Assembly: GCA_927353735.1 (NCBI GenBank)
Contig: CAKMIA010000001.1
Coordinates: 186,001-250,000, forward strand
Direction: 5' to 3'
Length of the DNA: 64,000 bases
Origin: an uncultured Veillonellaceae bacterium
GTDB taxonomy: Bacteria; Bacillota; Negativicutes; Veillonellales; Dialisteraceae
The notes under the pieces are model-generated. The model did not search any database and had not been told where the DNA came from. It saw nothing but the letters and a program-made list of their open reading frames with translations. The position numbers and the translations under genes are program-made. Positions 44,332-52,500 of this stretch are shown piece by piece (position 1 is the stretch's first letter; each line of letters opens with the position of its first letter).

Positions 44332-45014
44332 AACAGAGCCTCCAGTTCTTTTTTCTCCCGCTCCGCCCGGAGCCGTTTTTCCCGGTTCACCCGGTTTTCC
44401 GTATCCTCCGCCACGCCGCGGATCGTAAATTCCCTCTTCCGTATGAGCCGCCGCAGGAACTCCGGAAACAACGGGTCCCCCATGCGGTATTGCAGCAGTC
44501 CCGTTTCCGCTTCCAGCTCCGTCAGCTCCGGCATCGGACCATGGCGCACGAAAAGGATCTCGTACAGCATCCGGTCCTCCGCAGCCAGTGACTCTCCGCA
44601 GATCTGAAAGCCGTTCTGCCCCAGCCACCGGCGCAGCTCCGCTCCGTGATTCTGCGGCTGGAGGACGAACCAGTCCATGGCATCCGCCACATTGCGGCCC
44701 TCCTCCAGTATCCGGCGGATCATCAGACCGCCCATGCCGGCAATGACAGCACCTTCCGCCTCGCCCGGCCGGAGTGTGGAAAGTCCCGGACCGACCCGCA
44801 CGGATACCGCCTGCAAAGCCTTCGCCTTCCGGCAGTGCTCCTCCGCCCGGACCGCCGGCCCCTCATGGATATCCGAGGCGACCGCCTGCCTGATCCGTCC
44901 CTGCTGCCACAGATACAGCGGCACATAGGCATGGTCCGTTCCAATATCCGCCATGCAGCGGCAGGGCGGTACAAGATCCGCCGCCGTCTGCAGGCGCGGC
45001 GATAATACGATCAT
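44298..45014 (-). CDS. trmK: tRNA (adenine-22-N1)-methyltransferase
   Basis: 238 residues. The Rossmann SAM-binding domain has MADIGTDHAYVP near the N-terminus, then ASDIHEGP and VIAGMGGLMIRRIL; a C-terminal helical part follows (about 170-238). TrmK methylates A22 of tRNA-Ser and others. It is followed by the Nif3-family gene with a 34-base overlap. GGAGAG lies just before the ATG. Confidence 0.94.
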   Translation of the reverse strand: MIVLSPRLQTAADLVPPCRCMADIGTDHAYVPLYLWQQGRIRQAVASDIHEGPAVRAEEHCRKAKALQAVSVRVGPGLSTLRPGEAEGAVIAGMGGLMIRRILEEGRNVADAMDWFVLQPQNHGAELRRWLGQNGFQICGESLAAEDRMLYEILFVRHGPMPELTELEAETGLLQYRMGDPLFPEFLRRLIRKREFTIRGVAEDTENRVNREKRLRAEREKKELEALLWKFGQKTSSV

Positions 45015-45302
45015 GAAATCTCTCCTTTACATCCGGCGGCTGTCCCGCCGCCATATGCTTCATTGTATCATATCCATTTGCGGCAGCACAAAAAGGACCT
45101 CTGCGCATATCTCCATTCCTTTTTCCTCCTATAATCGGACTATATTTGTCCGATTGATTTCAAAATATGGCACTTAAGAACAGGACAGCCCCCGCAGAAA
45201 GCCTTATCCGGAACCGGGAAACGCCATCCGCCCCGGCTGCCTTTACCCTGCCGCCGGACATGCTATAATAAATAAGACTTAACAGTGGAAAGAGAGTGAG
45301 CT
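45015..45302. promoter_or_regulatory. divergent intergenic region of trmK and the UPF0126 gene
   Basis: 288 bases without a gene. It holds a trmK promoter (minus: -35 TTGTGC at 45086-45091, 18 bases, -10 TACAAT at 45062-45067), a plus-strand promoter (TTTACC at 45242-45247, 16 bases, TATAAT at 45264-45269), and an inverted repeat at 45133-45155. Nothing else is seen. Confidence 0.6.
45133..45155. repeat. inverted repeat, possible operator
   Basis: AATCGGAC and GTCCGATT are perfect 8-bp arms around TATATTT. No T run follows, so an operator is likelier than a terminator. The bound regulator is unknown. Confidence 0.4.
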
Positions 45303-45980
45303 ATGTCTATCACCTGGCTGATATTTGAAACCATTGGTACCATCGCTTTTGCCTTTTCCGGTGCCATGACCGGCCTGTCCCGGCGCATGGACGTATTCGG
45401 CGTCACCGTTCTCGCCGTCATGACCGGAATCGGCGGCGGCATGATCCGCGACGTCCTCGCAGGCATCACGCCGCCGTCTGCTCTCCGCAGCCCGACGGGA
45501 CTGCTCCTTTCCATCGCAACGGCTCTCGCCGTATCGCTTCTCTACGAATTCGTTCCCATTTCCCGGCGCAGCAAACAGTGGATCGCCATGCTCTACACCG
45601 TTTCTGATACGTGCGGCCTCGCCGCCTTCACCGTCACCGGTGCGCTCACCAGCCTGTACGCCCATCCGGAGGAACAATACGTCATGCCCGTCATGCTCGG
45701 ACTTATCACCGCCATCGGCGGCGGCATCATCCGGGACATGATGGCCCAGCGGGTGCCGCTCGTGCTCCGCACCGACGTATACGCCCTCGCGTCCATCGCG
45801 GGCGGCCTCGCGGTCTGCGCCGCCTGGCAGCTGCTCTCCGTGACCGCCGCCTCGTGGATCGGATTCATCCTTGTGCTGCTGCTTCGGGCCGCCGCCATTT
45901 TCTTTCACTGGCAGCTCTATCATCCCCATCCGGGATTCCACAAAAAAGTGCGTTTTCCCCGCGATGGCACACCATCATGA
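45303..45980 (+). CDS. UPF0126/TRIC family membrane protein (YadS-like)
   Basis: 225 residues with about seven membrane helices. The protein is an internal duplication: GIGGGMIRDVLAG (about residue 40) and AIGGGIIRDMMAQ (about residue 139) are equivalent glycine-rich motifs. This is the bacterial relative of the trimeric intracellular cation channel family, which conducts small cations. It lies 15 bases before a DUF4127 gene on the same strand, so they may be co-transcribed. Substrate not known. Confidence 0.9.
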   Translation: MSITWLIFETIGTIAFAFSGAMTGLSRRMDVFGVTVLAVMTGIGGGMIRDVLAGITPPSALRSPTGLLLSIATALAVSLLYEFVPISRRSKQWIAMLYTVSDTCGLAAFTVTGALTSLYAHPEEQYVMPVMLGLITAIGGGIIRDMMAQRVPLVLRTDVYALASIAGGLAVCAAWQLLSVTAASWIGFILVLLLRAAAIFFHWQLYHPHPGFHKKVRFPRDGTPS

Positions 45981-45995
45981 CAGGAGGTTTTCATT

Positions 45996-47732
45996 TTGAA
46001 GTGTCCTAAACTGCTGCTGACCGCCGCTGTAGCCTGTGCGGTCTCCCTCGCCGGACTGACCGCCGCGGCGAAAACCATTCTTCTCGTTCCCCAGGACGAC
46101 CGGCCCGTGAGCCTCGCCTACACCGCCGACACAGCGGAAAAGGCGGGATATACCGTGATCACCCCGCCGGCCTATCTGCTTTCCGGCCGGGACTATCAGG
46201 GCTCCCCGGACCGCGTCTGGTACTGGGTGCAGCAGAATATGGACCGCGCCGATGCAGCCGTCCTCTCCACGGATACCCTCATCTACGGAGGGCTGGTGGA
46301 CTCCCGCAAGCACAATGAATCCCTCGAAGTCCTCACGAACCGGGCCGACCGGCTCCGCACGCTCCACCGGACCCATCCGAACGTGCCCATCTACGCCTTC
46401 GGCACCATCATGCGCACTCCCTATGCCTCCAGCAGCGGCGTGGAGCCCTACTACTATTCGAACTACGGCACCTCCATTTACCGCATCTCCGGCCTGCAGG
46501 ACAAAATGAACGCCGGCACCATCACCCCGTCCGAATCGGCGGAGCTCCTGGCGCTGAAGCTCTCCGTCCCCACGGAATACCTTCAGGACTGGTTTGAACG
46601 GCGCACGAAAAATACCATCATCAATAAACGCCTTATCGAGGACGTGAAAGACGGCGTATTCACCTACTTCTGCCTCGGCTTCGATGACAGCAGCCGGAAT
46701 TCCCAGTCTGCCCTCGAGGCGCGCTATCTGAAAGAGGATGCAAAGGGCCTCTCCGACAAGGTATACGGCTCCTTCCCCGGCGCCGACCAGCTGGCGCTCC
46801 TCCTCATCGCCCGCTATCATGTGGACGACAATCATCTCCAACCCCGCTTCGAAGCGCTGTATCCCCTCGGCCGGGCGGAGGACACCGTTCCCAGCTATGA
46901 AAGTCAGGAGATCGGCCGCACCATCGCCCAGCACGTTGCCGCTGTGGGCGGCGTCATGACCACGAAACAGCCCGACATCCTTCTCGCCGTCAATACGCCT
47001 CTTGCCTCCACAGGAGAATCCGGCCAGTTCAGCAACTTCGGCATGCTCAAGGAAAGCACCACCGAATTCATGGACCGCGTCGCCGCCGCCCATGACCGCG
47101 GCATTCCCATTGCGGTCCTCGACGTCTACTTCGCCAACGGCTCGGACAATACCCTCATGAAGCTCCTCAGGGAAAAGGACCTTCTCTACTCCGTCGCCTC
47201 CTACAACGGCTGGAACACCGCCAGCAATACCATCGGATTCTCCATCGCACAGGCCGTGCTGGCTCCGGAAATGAGCGAACAGGACCACAAAGACATGCTC
47301 TCCATCCAGTACCTTGACAACTGGGCCTATCAGGCGAATGTGCGGAAAAATCTCTACCGCCTTCAGGAGATCCTCGGCGACGATCCCTCTGCTCCGGCCT
47401 CTCCGGCGGTGACGGAGGAAATGGTGGCCGAGCTTCAGGAATTTGCCCGGAAAAATATGGGGCTCGATCCCGCTTCCGTCACTGCTGAATTCCCCTGGGG
47501 CCGCCTCTTTGAGATCAATGCAGAGGTTTCTCCTGTGCCGAAATATCCGGTGCTCCTCACCCGTGCGGAAAAACAGCGTATCGCCGCGGAAAAAGCCCGG
47601 AAAGAAGCAGAAGAAAAGGCAAAGCTTGCCGCCCAGCAGGGAAAAACCTCCGGTGCTCCCGCTGCGGCGCAGCAGCCGGCCTCCGGAGACGGACGCTCCG
47701 AGATCGTCTGGCAGCCTGCCGGACAGGAATAA
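45996..47732 (+). CDS. exported DUF4127 family protein
   Basis: 578 residues from a TTG start with AGGAGG 8 bases before it. The signal peptide (about 1-25) ends GLTAAA, and the mature part begins KTILLVPQDDRPVS, a strong DUF4127 signature. Further family parts are STDTLIYGGLVDSRKH, FGTIMRTPYASSSG, GFDDSSRN and DVYFANGSDN. The last 60 residues are Lys/Glu/Ala-rich, then Gln/Pro-rich, and likely disordered or coiled. The function of DUF4127 is not known. Conserved Asp, Asn and His residues hint at an enzyme fold. The terminator is at 47744. Confidence 0.88.
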   Translation: MKCPKLLLTAAVACAVSLAGLTAAAKTILLVPQDDRPVSLAYTADTAEKAGYTVITPPAYLLSGRDYQGSPDRVWYWVQQNMDRADAAVLSTDTLIYGGLVDSRKHNESLEVLTNRADRLRTLHRTHPNVPIYAFGTIMRTPYASSSGVEPYYYSNYGTSIYRISGLQDKMNAGTITPSESAELLALKLSVPTEYLQDWFERRTKNTIINKRLIEDVKDGVFTYFCLGFDDSSRNSQSALEARYLKEDAKGLSDKVYGSFPGADQLALLLIARYHVDDNHLQPRFEALYPLGRAEDTVPSYESQEIGRTIAQHVAAVGGVMTTKQPDILLAVNTPLASTGESGQFSNFGMLKESTTEFMDRVAAAHDRGIPIAVLDVYFANGSDNTLMKLLREKDLLYSVASYNGWNTASNTIGFSIAQAVLAPEMSEQDHKDMLSIQYLDNWAYQANVRKNLYRLQEILGDDPSAPASPAVTEEMVAELQEFARKNMGLDPASVTAEFPWGRLFEINAEVSPVPKYPVLLTRAEKQRIAAEKARKEAEEKAKLAAQQGKTSGAPAAAQQPASGDGRSEIVWQPAGQE

Positions 47733-47743
47733 AAATTCCATCA

Positions 47744-47776
47744 GAAAAGCAGGGACGCTTTGCCCCTGCTTTTTTG
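47744..47776 (+). terminator. terminator after the DUF4127 gene
   Basis: AAAAGCAGGG pairs with CCCTGCTTTT, followed by T residues on the plus strand. Confidence 0.85.
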
Positions 47777-47793
47777 TGCCGGAAAAAGGTATG

Positions 47794-47820
47794 AAAAAAA
47801 GACGCCCCGAGGGACGTCCT
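47794..47820 (-). terminator. terminator after rpmA
   Basis: On the minus strand GACGTCCC pairs with GGGGCGTC (one G-U), followed by seven T. Confidence 0.7.
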
Positions 47821-47829
47821 TTTTCCGGA

Positions 47830-48114
47830 TTATTCTGCTACAGGATATACGCTTACCTGTCTCTTGTCTCTTCCTACACGTTCGAAAGCCACACGGCCGT
47901 CCGTCAGAGCGAAAAGAGTGTCATCCTTGCCGATGCCTACATTCGTGCCCGGATGCAGATGCGTGCCTCTCTGGCGAACCAGAATGTTGCCGCACTTCGC
48001 AAGCTGACCGTCATGCATTTTCGTGCCCAGACGCTGAGAATGCGAATCACGGCCGTTCTTCGTGCTGGATACGCCCTTTTTATGTGCGAATAACTGGAGA
48101 TCAAACTGAAGCAT
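47830..48114 (-). CDS. rpmA: 50S ribosomal protein L27
   Basis: 94 residues from the ATG at 48114 ([14 protein letters not shown]). GGGAGGTG sits 8 bases upstream. A GTG three codons earlier is in frame but lies inside that site. The N-terminal LQLF-AHKKG is the Firmicute extension cut by Prp before the protein can work at the peptidyl-transferase centre. [14 protein letters not shown] and RGTHLHPG are classic L27. It is last in rplU-prp-rpmA. Confidence 0.96.
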   Translation of the reverse strand: MLQFDLQLFAHKKGVSSTKNGRDSHSQRLGTKMHDGQLAKCGNILVRQRGTHLHPGTNVGIGKDDTLFALTDGRVAFERVGRDKRQVSVYPVAE

Positions 48115-48119
48115 GAAAT

Positions 48120-48446
48120 TCACCTCCCGTGCTTTTTGATTAGAATCCTGTCCGGATATTGTTTCTGTACTTCCTCGAGACCGCGGAACATGGAAGCGAT
48201 CACCGCCTCCGTTCTTGCGTCCTCGTGGCCGCTGATATCCACTGTGAGAAGCCCGCTCTCCGATTCATACGAACCGTCGATGCCCAGTGCGTCCCGCAGT
48301 CCCAGCGCCGCCGTCAGCGTGATGGCCGACACAGCTGCGCATACGATATCATAGCCCAGCTCCTCCGTGTCCATCTCTCCGTGTCCGGAGATCCGGTATC
48401 CCGCGAAGAGCCCCGCCCGGCTGTACACCGCTTCTGCAGTGATCAT
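48120..48446 (-). CDS. prp: ribosomal-processing cysteine protease Prp
   Basis: 108 residues of the YsxB family. The catalytic pair is His22 (SGHG) and Cys36 (DIVCAAVS), with the spacing of Prp. It cleaves the N-terminal extension of L27, seen intact in the neighbouring rpmA gene. The start overlaps the rplU stop by one base, and the gene lies between rplU and rpmA, as in other Firmicutes that need L27 cleavage. Confidence 0.94.
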   Translation of the reverse strand: MITAEAVYSRAGLFAGYRISGHGEMDTEELGYDIVCAAVSAITLTAALGLRDALGIDGSYESESGLLTVDISGHEDARTEAVIASMFRGLEEVQKQYPDRILIKKHGR

Positions 48447-48754
48447 CAGCCTTCGATCTTCGTCACTTCCACTTTCGTGAACGGCTGACGATGACCCTGA
48501 CGGCGGCGGTAATTGGACTTCGCCTTATACTTGAAAATGCGGATCTTCTTGTCCTTGCCCTGTTCCAGAACCTTTGCGGTTACCTTCGCGCCGGCCACGG
48601 TGGGCTGACCGATCTTGCATTCATCTCCTGCGACCAGCAGGACTTCGTCAAACGTCACTTCAGCGCCGACTTCTGCGTCGAGCTTTTCCACGGAAATCTT
48701 CTTGCCTTCTTCTACGCAATACTGCTTTCCGCCCGTTTTAATGATAGCGTACAT
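48446..48754 (-). CDS. rplU: 50S ribosomal protein L21
   Basis: 102 residues, usual L21 length. [17 protein letters not shown] at the N-terminus and [22 protein letters not shown] at the C-terminus are diagnostic. It is the first gene of rplU-prp-rpmA, behind a consensus promoter and a leader of about 100 bases that may be self-regulating. GGGAGGTG precedes the ATG. Confidence 0.97.
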   Translation of the reverse strand: MYAIIKTGGKQYCVEEGKKISVEKLDAEVGAEVTFDEVLLVAGDECKIGQPTVAGAKVTAKVLEQGKDKKIRIFKYKAKSNYRRRQGHRQPFTKVEVTKIEG

Positions 48755-48856
48755 GTGTGCACCTCCCTCTTACTATACTCGCCGATGACAGGCAGCCCTT
48801 AGGCATTTTTCAGGCCCGTCCCGTGCGGTTGCGTCACAGCACCCTGTACAATGACT
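48755..48856 (-). promoter_or_regulatory. 5' leader of rplU, possible L21 autoregulatory leader
   Basis: About 100 bases between the -10 and the rplU ATG. On the minus strand it has CGGGACGGGCCT, GCCTAAGGGCTGCCTGTC and other G/C stretches that can pair. Many Firmicutes carry an L21 leader RNA here, but I cannot confirm its fold by eye. Confidence 0.4.
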
Positions 48857-48861
48857 TATGT

Positions 48862-48890
48862 ATTATACCGGCCGCGTCGCCTCCTGTCAA
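48862..48890 (-). promoter_or_regulatory. promoter of rplU-prp-rpmA
   Basis: Consensus -35 TTGACA (48885-48890), 17-base spacer and -10 TATAAT (48862-48867). Confidence 0.9.
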
Positions 48891-48925
48891 GCCCCTTCGC
48901 AGGGTTCCCGCCCCGGTCCGCCGCT

Positions 48926-48954
48926 CTGACAGGGGAGAAAAAATCTGGTATACT
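48926..48954 (+). promoter_or_regulatory. promoter of the SpeD-like gene
   Basis: -35 CTGACA (48926-48931), 17-base spacer, -10 TATACT (48949-48954), about 38 bases before the ATG at 48992. It is divergent from the rplU promoter. Confidence 0.75.
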
Positions 48955-48991
48955 GATGGTAAAGAAATCATTTGCTCATTGGAGGCATACC

Positions 48992-49483
48992 ATGGAAAAC
49001 TATATCGGCCGTCATCTTCTCATTGACTGCTACCGGTGCCGCGAGGGTGTCATCGACTCCGCGGACCTGCTCATCCCGCTCATCAATTCCGCCGCCCAGA
49101 GCCTCGGCGTCGAGCTTTACGATACCTTCTACCACGAGGATGAAAGAGAGATCACCGTCTCCGGCTTCGGCGAAAACTGCCATCTCTGCATCCATACCTA
49201 CCCCGAGCCGAATTACGCCGCCGTCGACATCTACCTTTTCGACACCGACGTCCAGCCCACGCTGGCCATGCCCATCCTGCGGCAGTACCTCCAGCCGGAC
49301 AAGATCCGCGCCACCTCCGTGAAGCGCGGCAATATCGATACCGATCTCGACCTCAAGCCGAAGATCCAGTCCAAATCCACGGCCATGAGGAAAATGAAGC
49401 GCACCGGCCACCAGCTGAACGCAGCCGGCAAAAAGGTGGTCCACTTCATCCAGAAAAGCCGCGGCGGCAAAGATAAGGAATAA
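48992..49483 (+). CDS. SpeD-like (S-adenosylmethionine decarboxylase family) protein lacking the pyruvoyl serine
   Basis: 163 residues from the ATG at 48992 with GGAGG upstream. The first 120 residues follow the SpeD fold: GRHLLIDCY, then CHLCIHTYPEPNYAAVDIYLF in the place of the usual ESHISIHTWPE region. In active SpeD the chain cuts itself before the Ser of ESH to form the pyruvoyl group, and a Cys 20 residues later is the proton donor. Here the Ser is Cys, the Glu before it is Asn (a Glu lies one further back), and the second Cys is Phe. A basic C-terminal tail of about 40 residues (RKMKRTGHQLNAAGKK) is added. It is probably not a normal AdoMet decarboxylase; its role is unknown. A 24-bp perfect hairpin spans the stop codon. 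Confidence 0.8.
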   Translation: MENYIGRHLLIDCYRCREGVIDSADLLIPLINSAAQSLGVELYDTFYHEDEREITVSGFGENCHLCIHTYPEPNYAAVDIYLFDTDVQPTLAMPILRQYLQPDKIRATSVKRGNIDTDLDLKPKIQSKSTAMRKMKRTGHQLNAAGKKVVHFIQKSRGGKDKE

Positions 49484-49523
49484 GCATCGCACGGGCGGAG
49501 CCCGTGCGATGCTTATTCCTTAT
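49473..49523. repeat. 24-bp perfect inverted repeat across the end of the SpeD-like gene
   Basis: Arms 49473-49496 and 49500-49523 are exact reverse complements with a 3-base GGA loop. The left arm includes the last three codons and the stop. It probably ends or stabilises the transcript, though the sequence after it is not a simple T run. Confidence 0.85.
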
Positions 49524-49531
49524 GACGCACG

Positions 49532-49562
49532 AAAAAAGACAGGGAAGCTCCCTGTCTTTTTT
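49532..49562. terminator. terminator after the TpsA gene
   Basis: A 14-bp perfect stem, AAAAAAGACAGGGA with TCCCTGTCTTTTTT, and an AGC loop. Symmetric A/T flanks allow use on both strands; the minus-strand adhesin gene ends 9 bases away. Confidence 0.85.
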
Positions 49563-49570
49563 CTGTTCCC

Positions 49571-52500
49571 TTACAGCGTCATGCCGCCTGCCAGGAAATG
49601 CACTTCTGCCTTCCGTTCCCGGAAATTCCGATTCCGATCCCACGGTGCATCACGGAGCAGTGAATTCCATCTTTCACTGTCCGGAATATCCGGCATACCG
49701 GACGGCCCCGGATCAATGCGGGTACTGAAATCAATATCATAGCCGAGATTATTTGGATTAAATCCGGTCGTTTCATCAGTGCTGGCCGCAATCTGCAAAG
49801 AATAGAGCCAATCATCATAGCTTCCTGCATCTTTATGGCTGTTCTGCCCCAGCGGAGGAATTGTTACATCTCCATACACCGCATCAATGTAACCGGTTCC
49901 TATGACCTGTTCCTGCCCGTTATAAACCAGATTCGGATCTGTAACCTCTGCTTTGGTAAGGAATACTTTCAGCAGTGCCATGGAGGAACCATCATAAATT
50001 TTCCAGATGCCATCTGAGCTTGCCTTGCTGAAATCCGTGGTATCTGCAAAACCGAAACCAGTATAGCTCTCTGATTCTTTTGCCAAATCTTCGCTCATAA
50101 CGAGTCCATTTTTAATGGTACCGTTATTGCTGCCAGCTATCGAACCTTCCTGTGTAGTAAAAGCAGTAGAAATTATGCCGGCATTATTTCCAGCAATACC
50201 TCCAACAGTATTTGTGCCGCCAATAATATCCGATGTATTGTATGCATTAGAAATGATGCTGCCGGCTTCGTTAGAACCCACGATGCCGCCTACGTTGGTG
50301 CCGCCGTTGATGGTCTGGTTCTGACCGTCAGCAGTCATGACCGTGTTGAAGACCTGATCGAGGGTACCGGTATTGGTATTGGTGCCGGCGATGCCGCCTA
50401 CGTTGGTGCTGCCGCCGGCCATGATGGCGCCGGTGTTGTATGCGGCTTTCACCTCAGCGCTGTTTGTACCAAAGAGGCCGCCGATATTTTTACCTTTTTC
50501 CTCAGTGAACTCATTCGCATCAATATCAATCATGCCGTCTTTATCAGAATCATTCCACGTTCCGACCTGAATTGTTCCGTTGTTGTAGATCTGATATTTG
50601 TAATAACCGTCATTTTCATCCCGTCCGCCGGTGATATTTCCGGTATTTACGCCGATGAGGCCGCCTACATTCTGGGTCCCGATGACCTGTCCATCCACCT
50701 GATTCTTCAGGCTGGAACAGGTAACTGTACCGCTGTTCACCCCGAAAATGCCGCCGGTGCCGTTTACTTTCTCGGAAAAGGTTCCGGATACAATACCGTT
50801 ATTTGTCATTTCCACATAGGTGATATCTCCCGTGTTTTCGCCAAAGATACCGCCGGCACCGCCCTTATGGGCAATGACCACGCCGTAATTTTTGATCCCA
50901 ATCATAGAACCGAGCATTCCGGTAATTGCTGCCTCATTCAGCCCGGCTACGCCGCCGACATAACTGTTTCCTTCTACACGGCCTTCATTGCTGTTGCCTG
51001 CGCCTAAGAGTATACCTTTTTCCGTATTCCAGCCGACAATGCCGCCTACATAATCTGCATTTATCGCAATTACATCGGCCGAATTTGTCGCATTGGTAAT
51101 AGTTCCTCCATCTTTGTTGATGCCCGCTACACCGCCAAAGTAGTTCGCTTTAGCCGAGGTATCCCGAACATTCAGATCAATATCGCTCTTGACATATTCG
51201 ATCGTTCCGACATTTTCACCGGCCACACCGCCGACATACCTCTGACCGGTGATGGAACCACGGTTGACAAGATTTTTCTGATTTTCAGAGGAAATATAAC
51301 CTGCATTGCTGCCGGCGATGCCGCCCACATAGTTATCACCGGTGATGGAGGCCGCTTCGTCGTTGACCAGATTGGACAGAGTAGAATCTTTTCCATTTTC
51401 TCCGACGAGACCGCCGACGTACTGGCTGCCGGTGATCTCCCCGTTGTTGCGGCCGTTGGTGATGCTGCCGCTGTTGGAGCCCACCAAGCCGCCTACATAG
51501 TCACTGGTCTCTCCGGAAGCCGCTTCCCCAGTCACACGGGCTGCATTGGAGACATTCTGAACCGGACTTCCTTCTCCCTCTGCTGCCGCAGCCGTATTTA
51601 CACCGAGGATGCCGCCCACATTGTCACGGCCGCTGACGATGCTTTCGTTGTAGGCTTCGTTGACTGTGCCGCTGTTTTTGCCGGCAATGCCGCCTACGTT
51701 GTCCGAATACTTCGTTCCTATTGCCGTATTATGGCTGCCGACCTCATAAATCCCGGTGGTGACGCCGAGACTGTCCACATTGCTCAGGGTACCGGCATTG
51801 ACACCGGCGATGCCGCCCAGCGCATAGGTGCTTCCTGCGCTGGCATTGACTGCGCTGTTGCTGCTGCTGTTGAGAATATCCTTCTGATTGATGCCCGCAA
51901 TGCCGCCGGCGGTAGACAAAATAGCCTTCCCATTTCCATCATCTGCTTTTGCATCATCCGCAGTGACCGCATCCGATGCGGAAGCATTATCAATGGTCCC
52001 GGCATTGATACCGGCGATGCCGCCGGCCGCACCGACGTGTTCGCTGTCTACTACAGTACTGTTTTCGCTGCCTTGTGCGGTGACCACATTGCCAAAGGTC
52101 GTCACACTGGAAATGGTGCCCTTATTGATGCCTGCCACGGCGCCTGCATTGTCTGTGCCGCTGAAGGTGCCGGAGTAAACGCGGAGATCCTCCACCTTAC
52201 CGTTTGTACCGATGGTATCAAAAATGCCGGCGTTGGACTGTGCCGTCCCATTCGATAATGTATCCACTTTCAGGCCGATGATGCGGTGATCCCGTCCGTC
52301 AAAGGTGCCGTTAAAGGCGCTGCCGGTACCGATGGCTTTATAGTCTGTCACTGCACTGGCATCAATATCATTTTTCAGCGCGAAATTATAGCTGAGGATA
52401 TTGGTTTTGCCCTTATTAGCCTCATAATAAGCCTGGATATTTTTCAGTTCTTCTCCGGTGCTGACCCAGATATACACAATATTTTGATTTGTTATATCCT

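Noticed and set aside
43213..44628. A 471-residue version of the Nif3-family protein
   Set aside because: The extra 99 codons overlap trmK and read Gly/Arg/Ala-rich; a strong ribosome site supports the ATG at 44331.
45975..47741. A 588-codon open frame on the minus strand opposite the DUF4127 gene
   Set aside because: High GC content keeps stops rare. Its translation is Gly/Arg/Val-rich without domains, and it is antisense to a gene with signal peptide and family motifs.
49571..50100. A contact-dependent inhibition toxin at the C-terminus of TpsA, with an immunity gene after it
   Set aside because: No VENN-type border or toxin-like end is seen. The end looks like an MBG/YDG-type domain, and the next gene on that side is the SpeD-like gene on the opposite strand.
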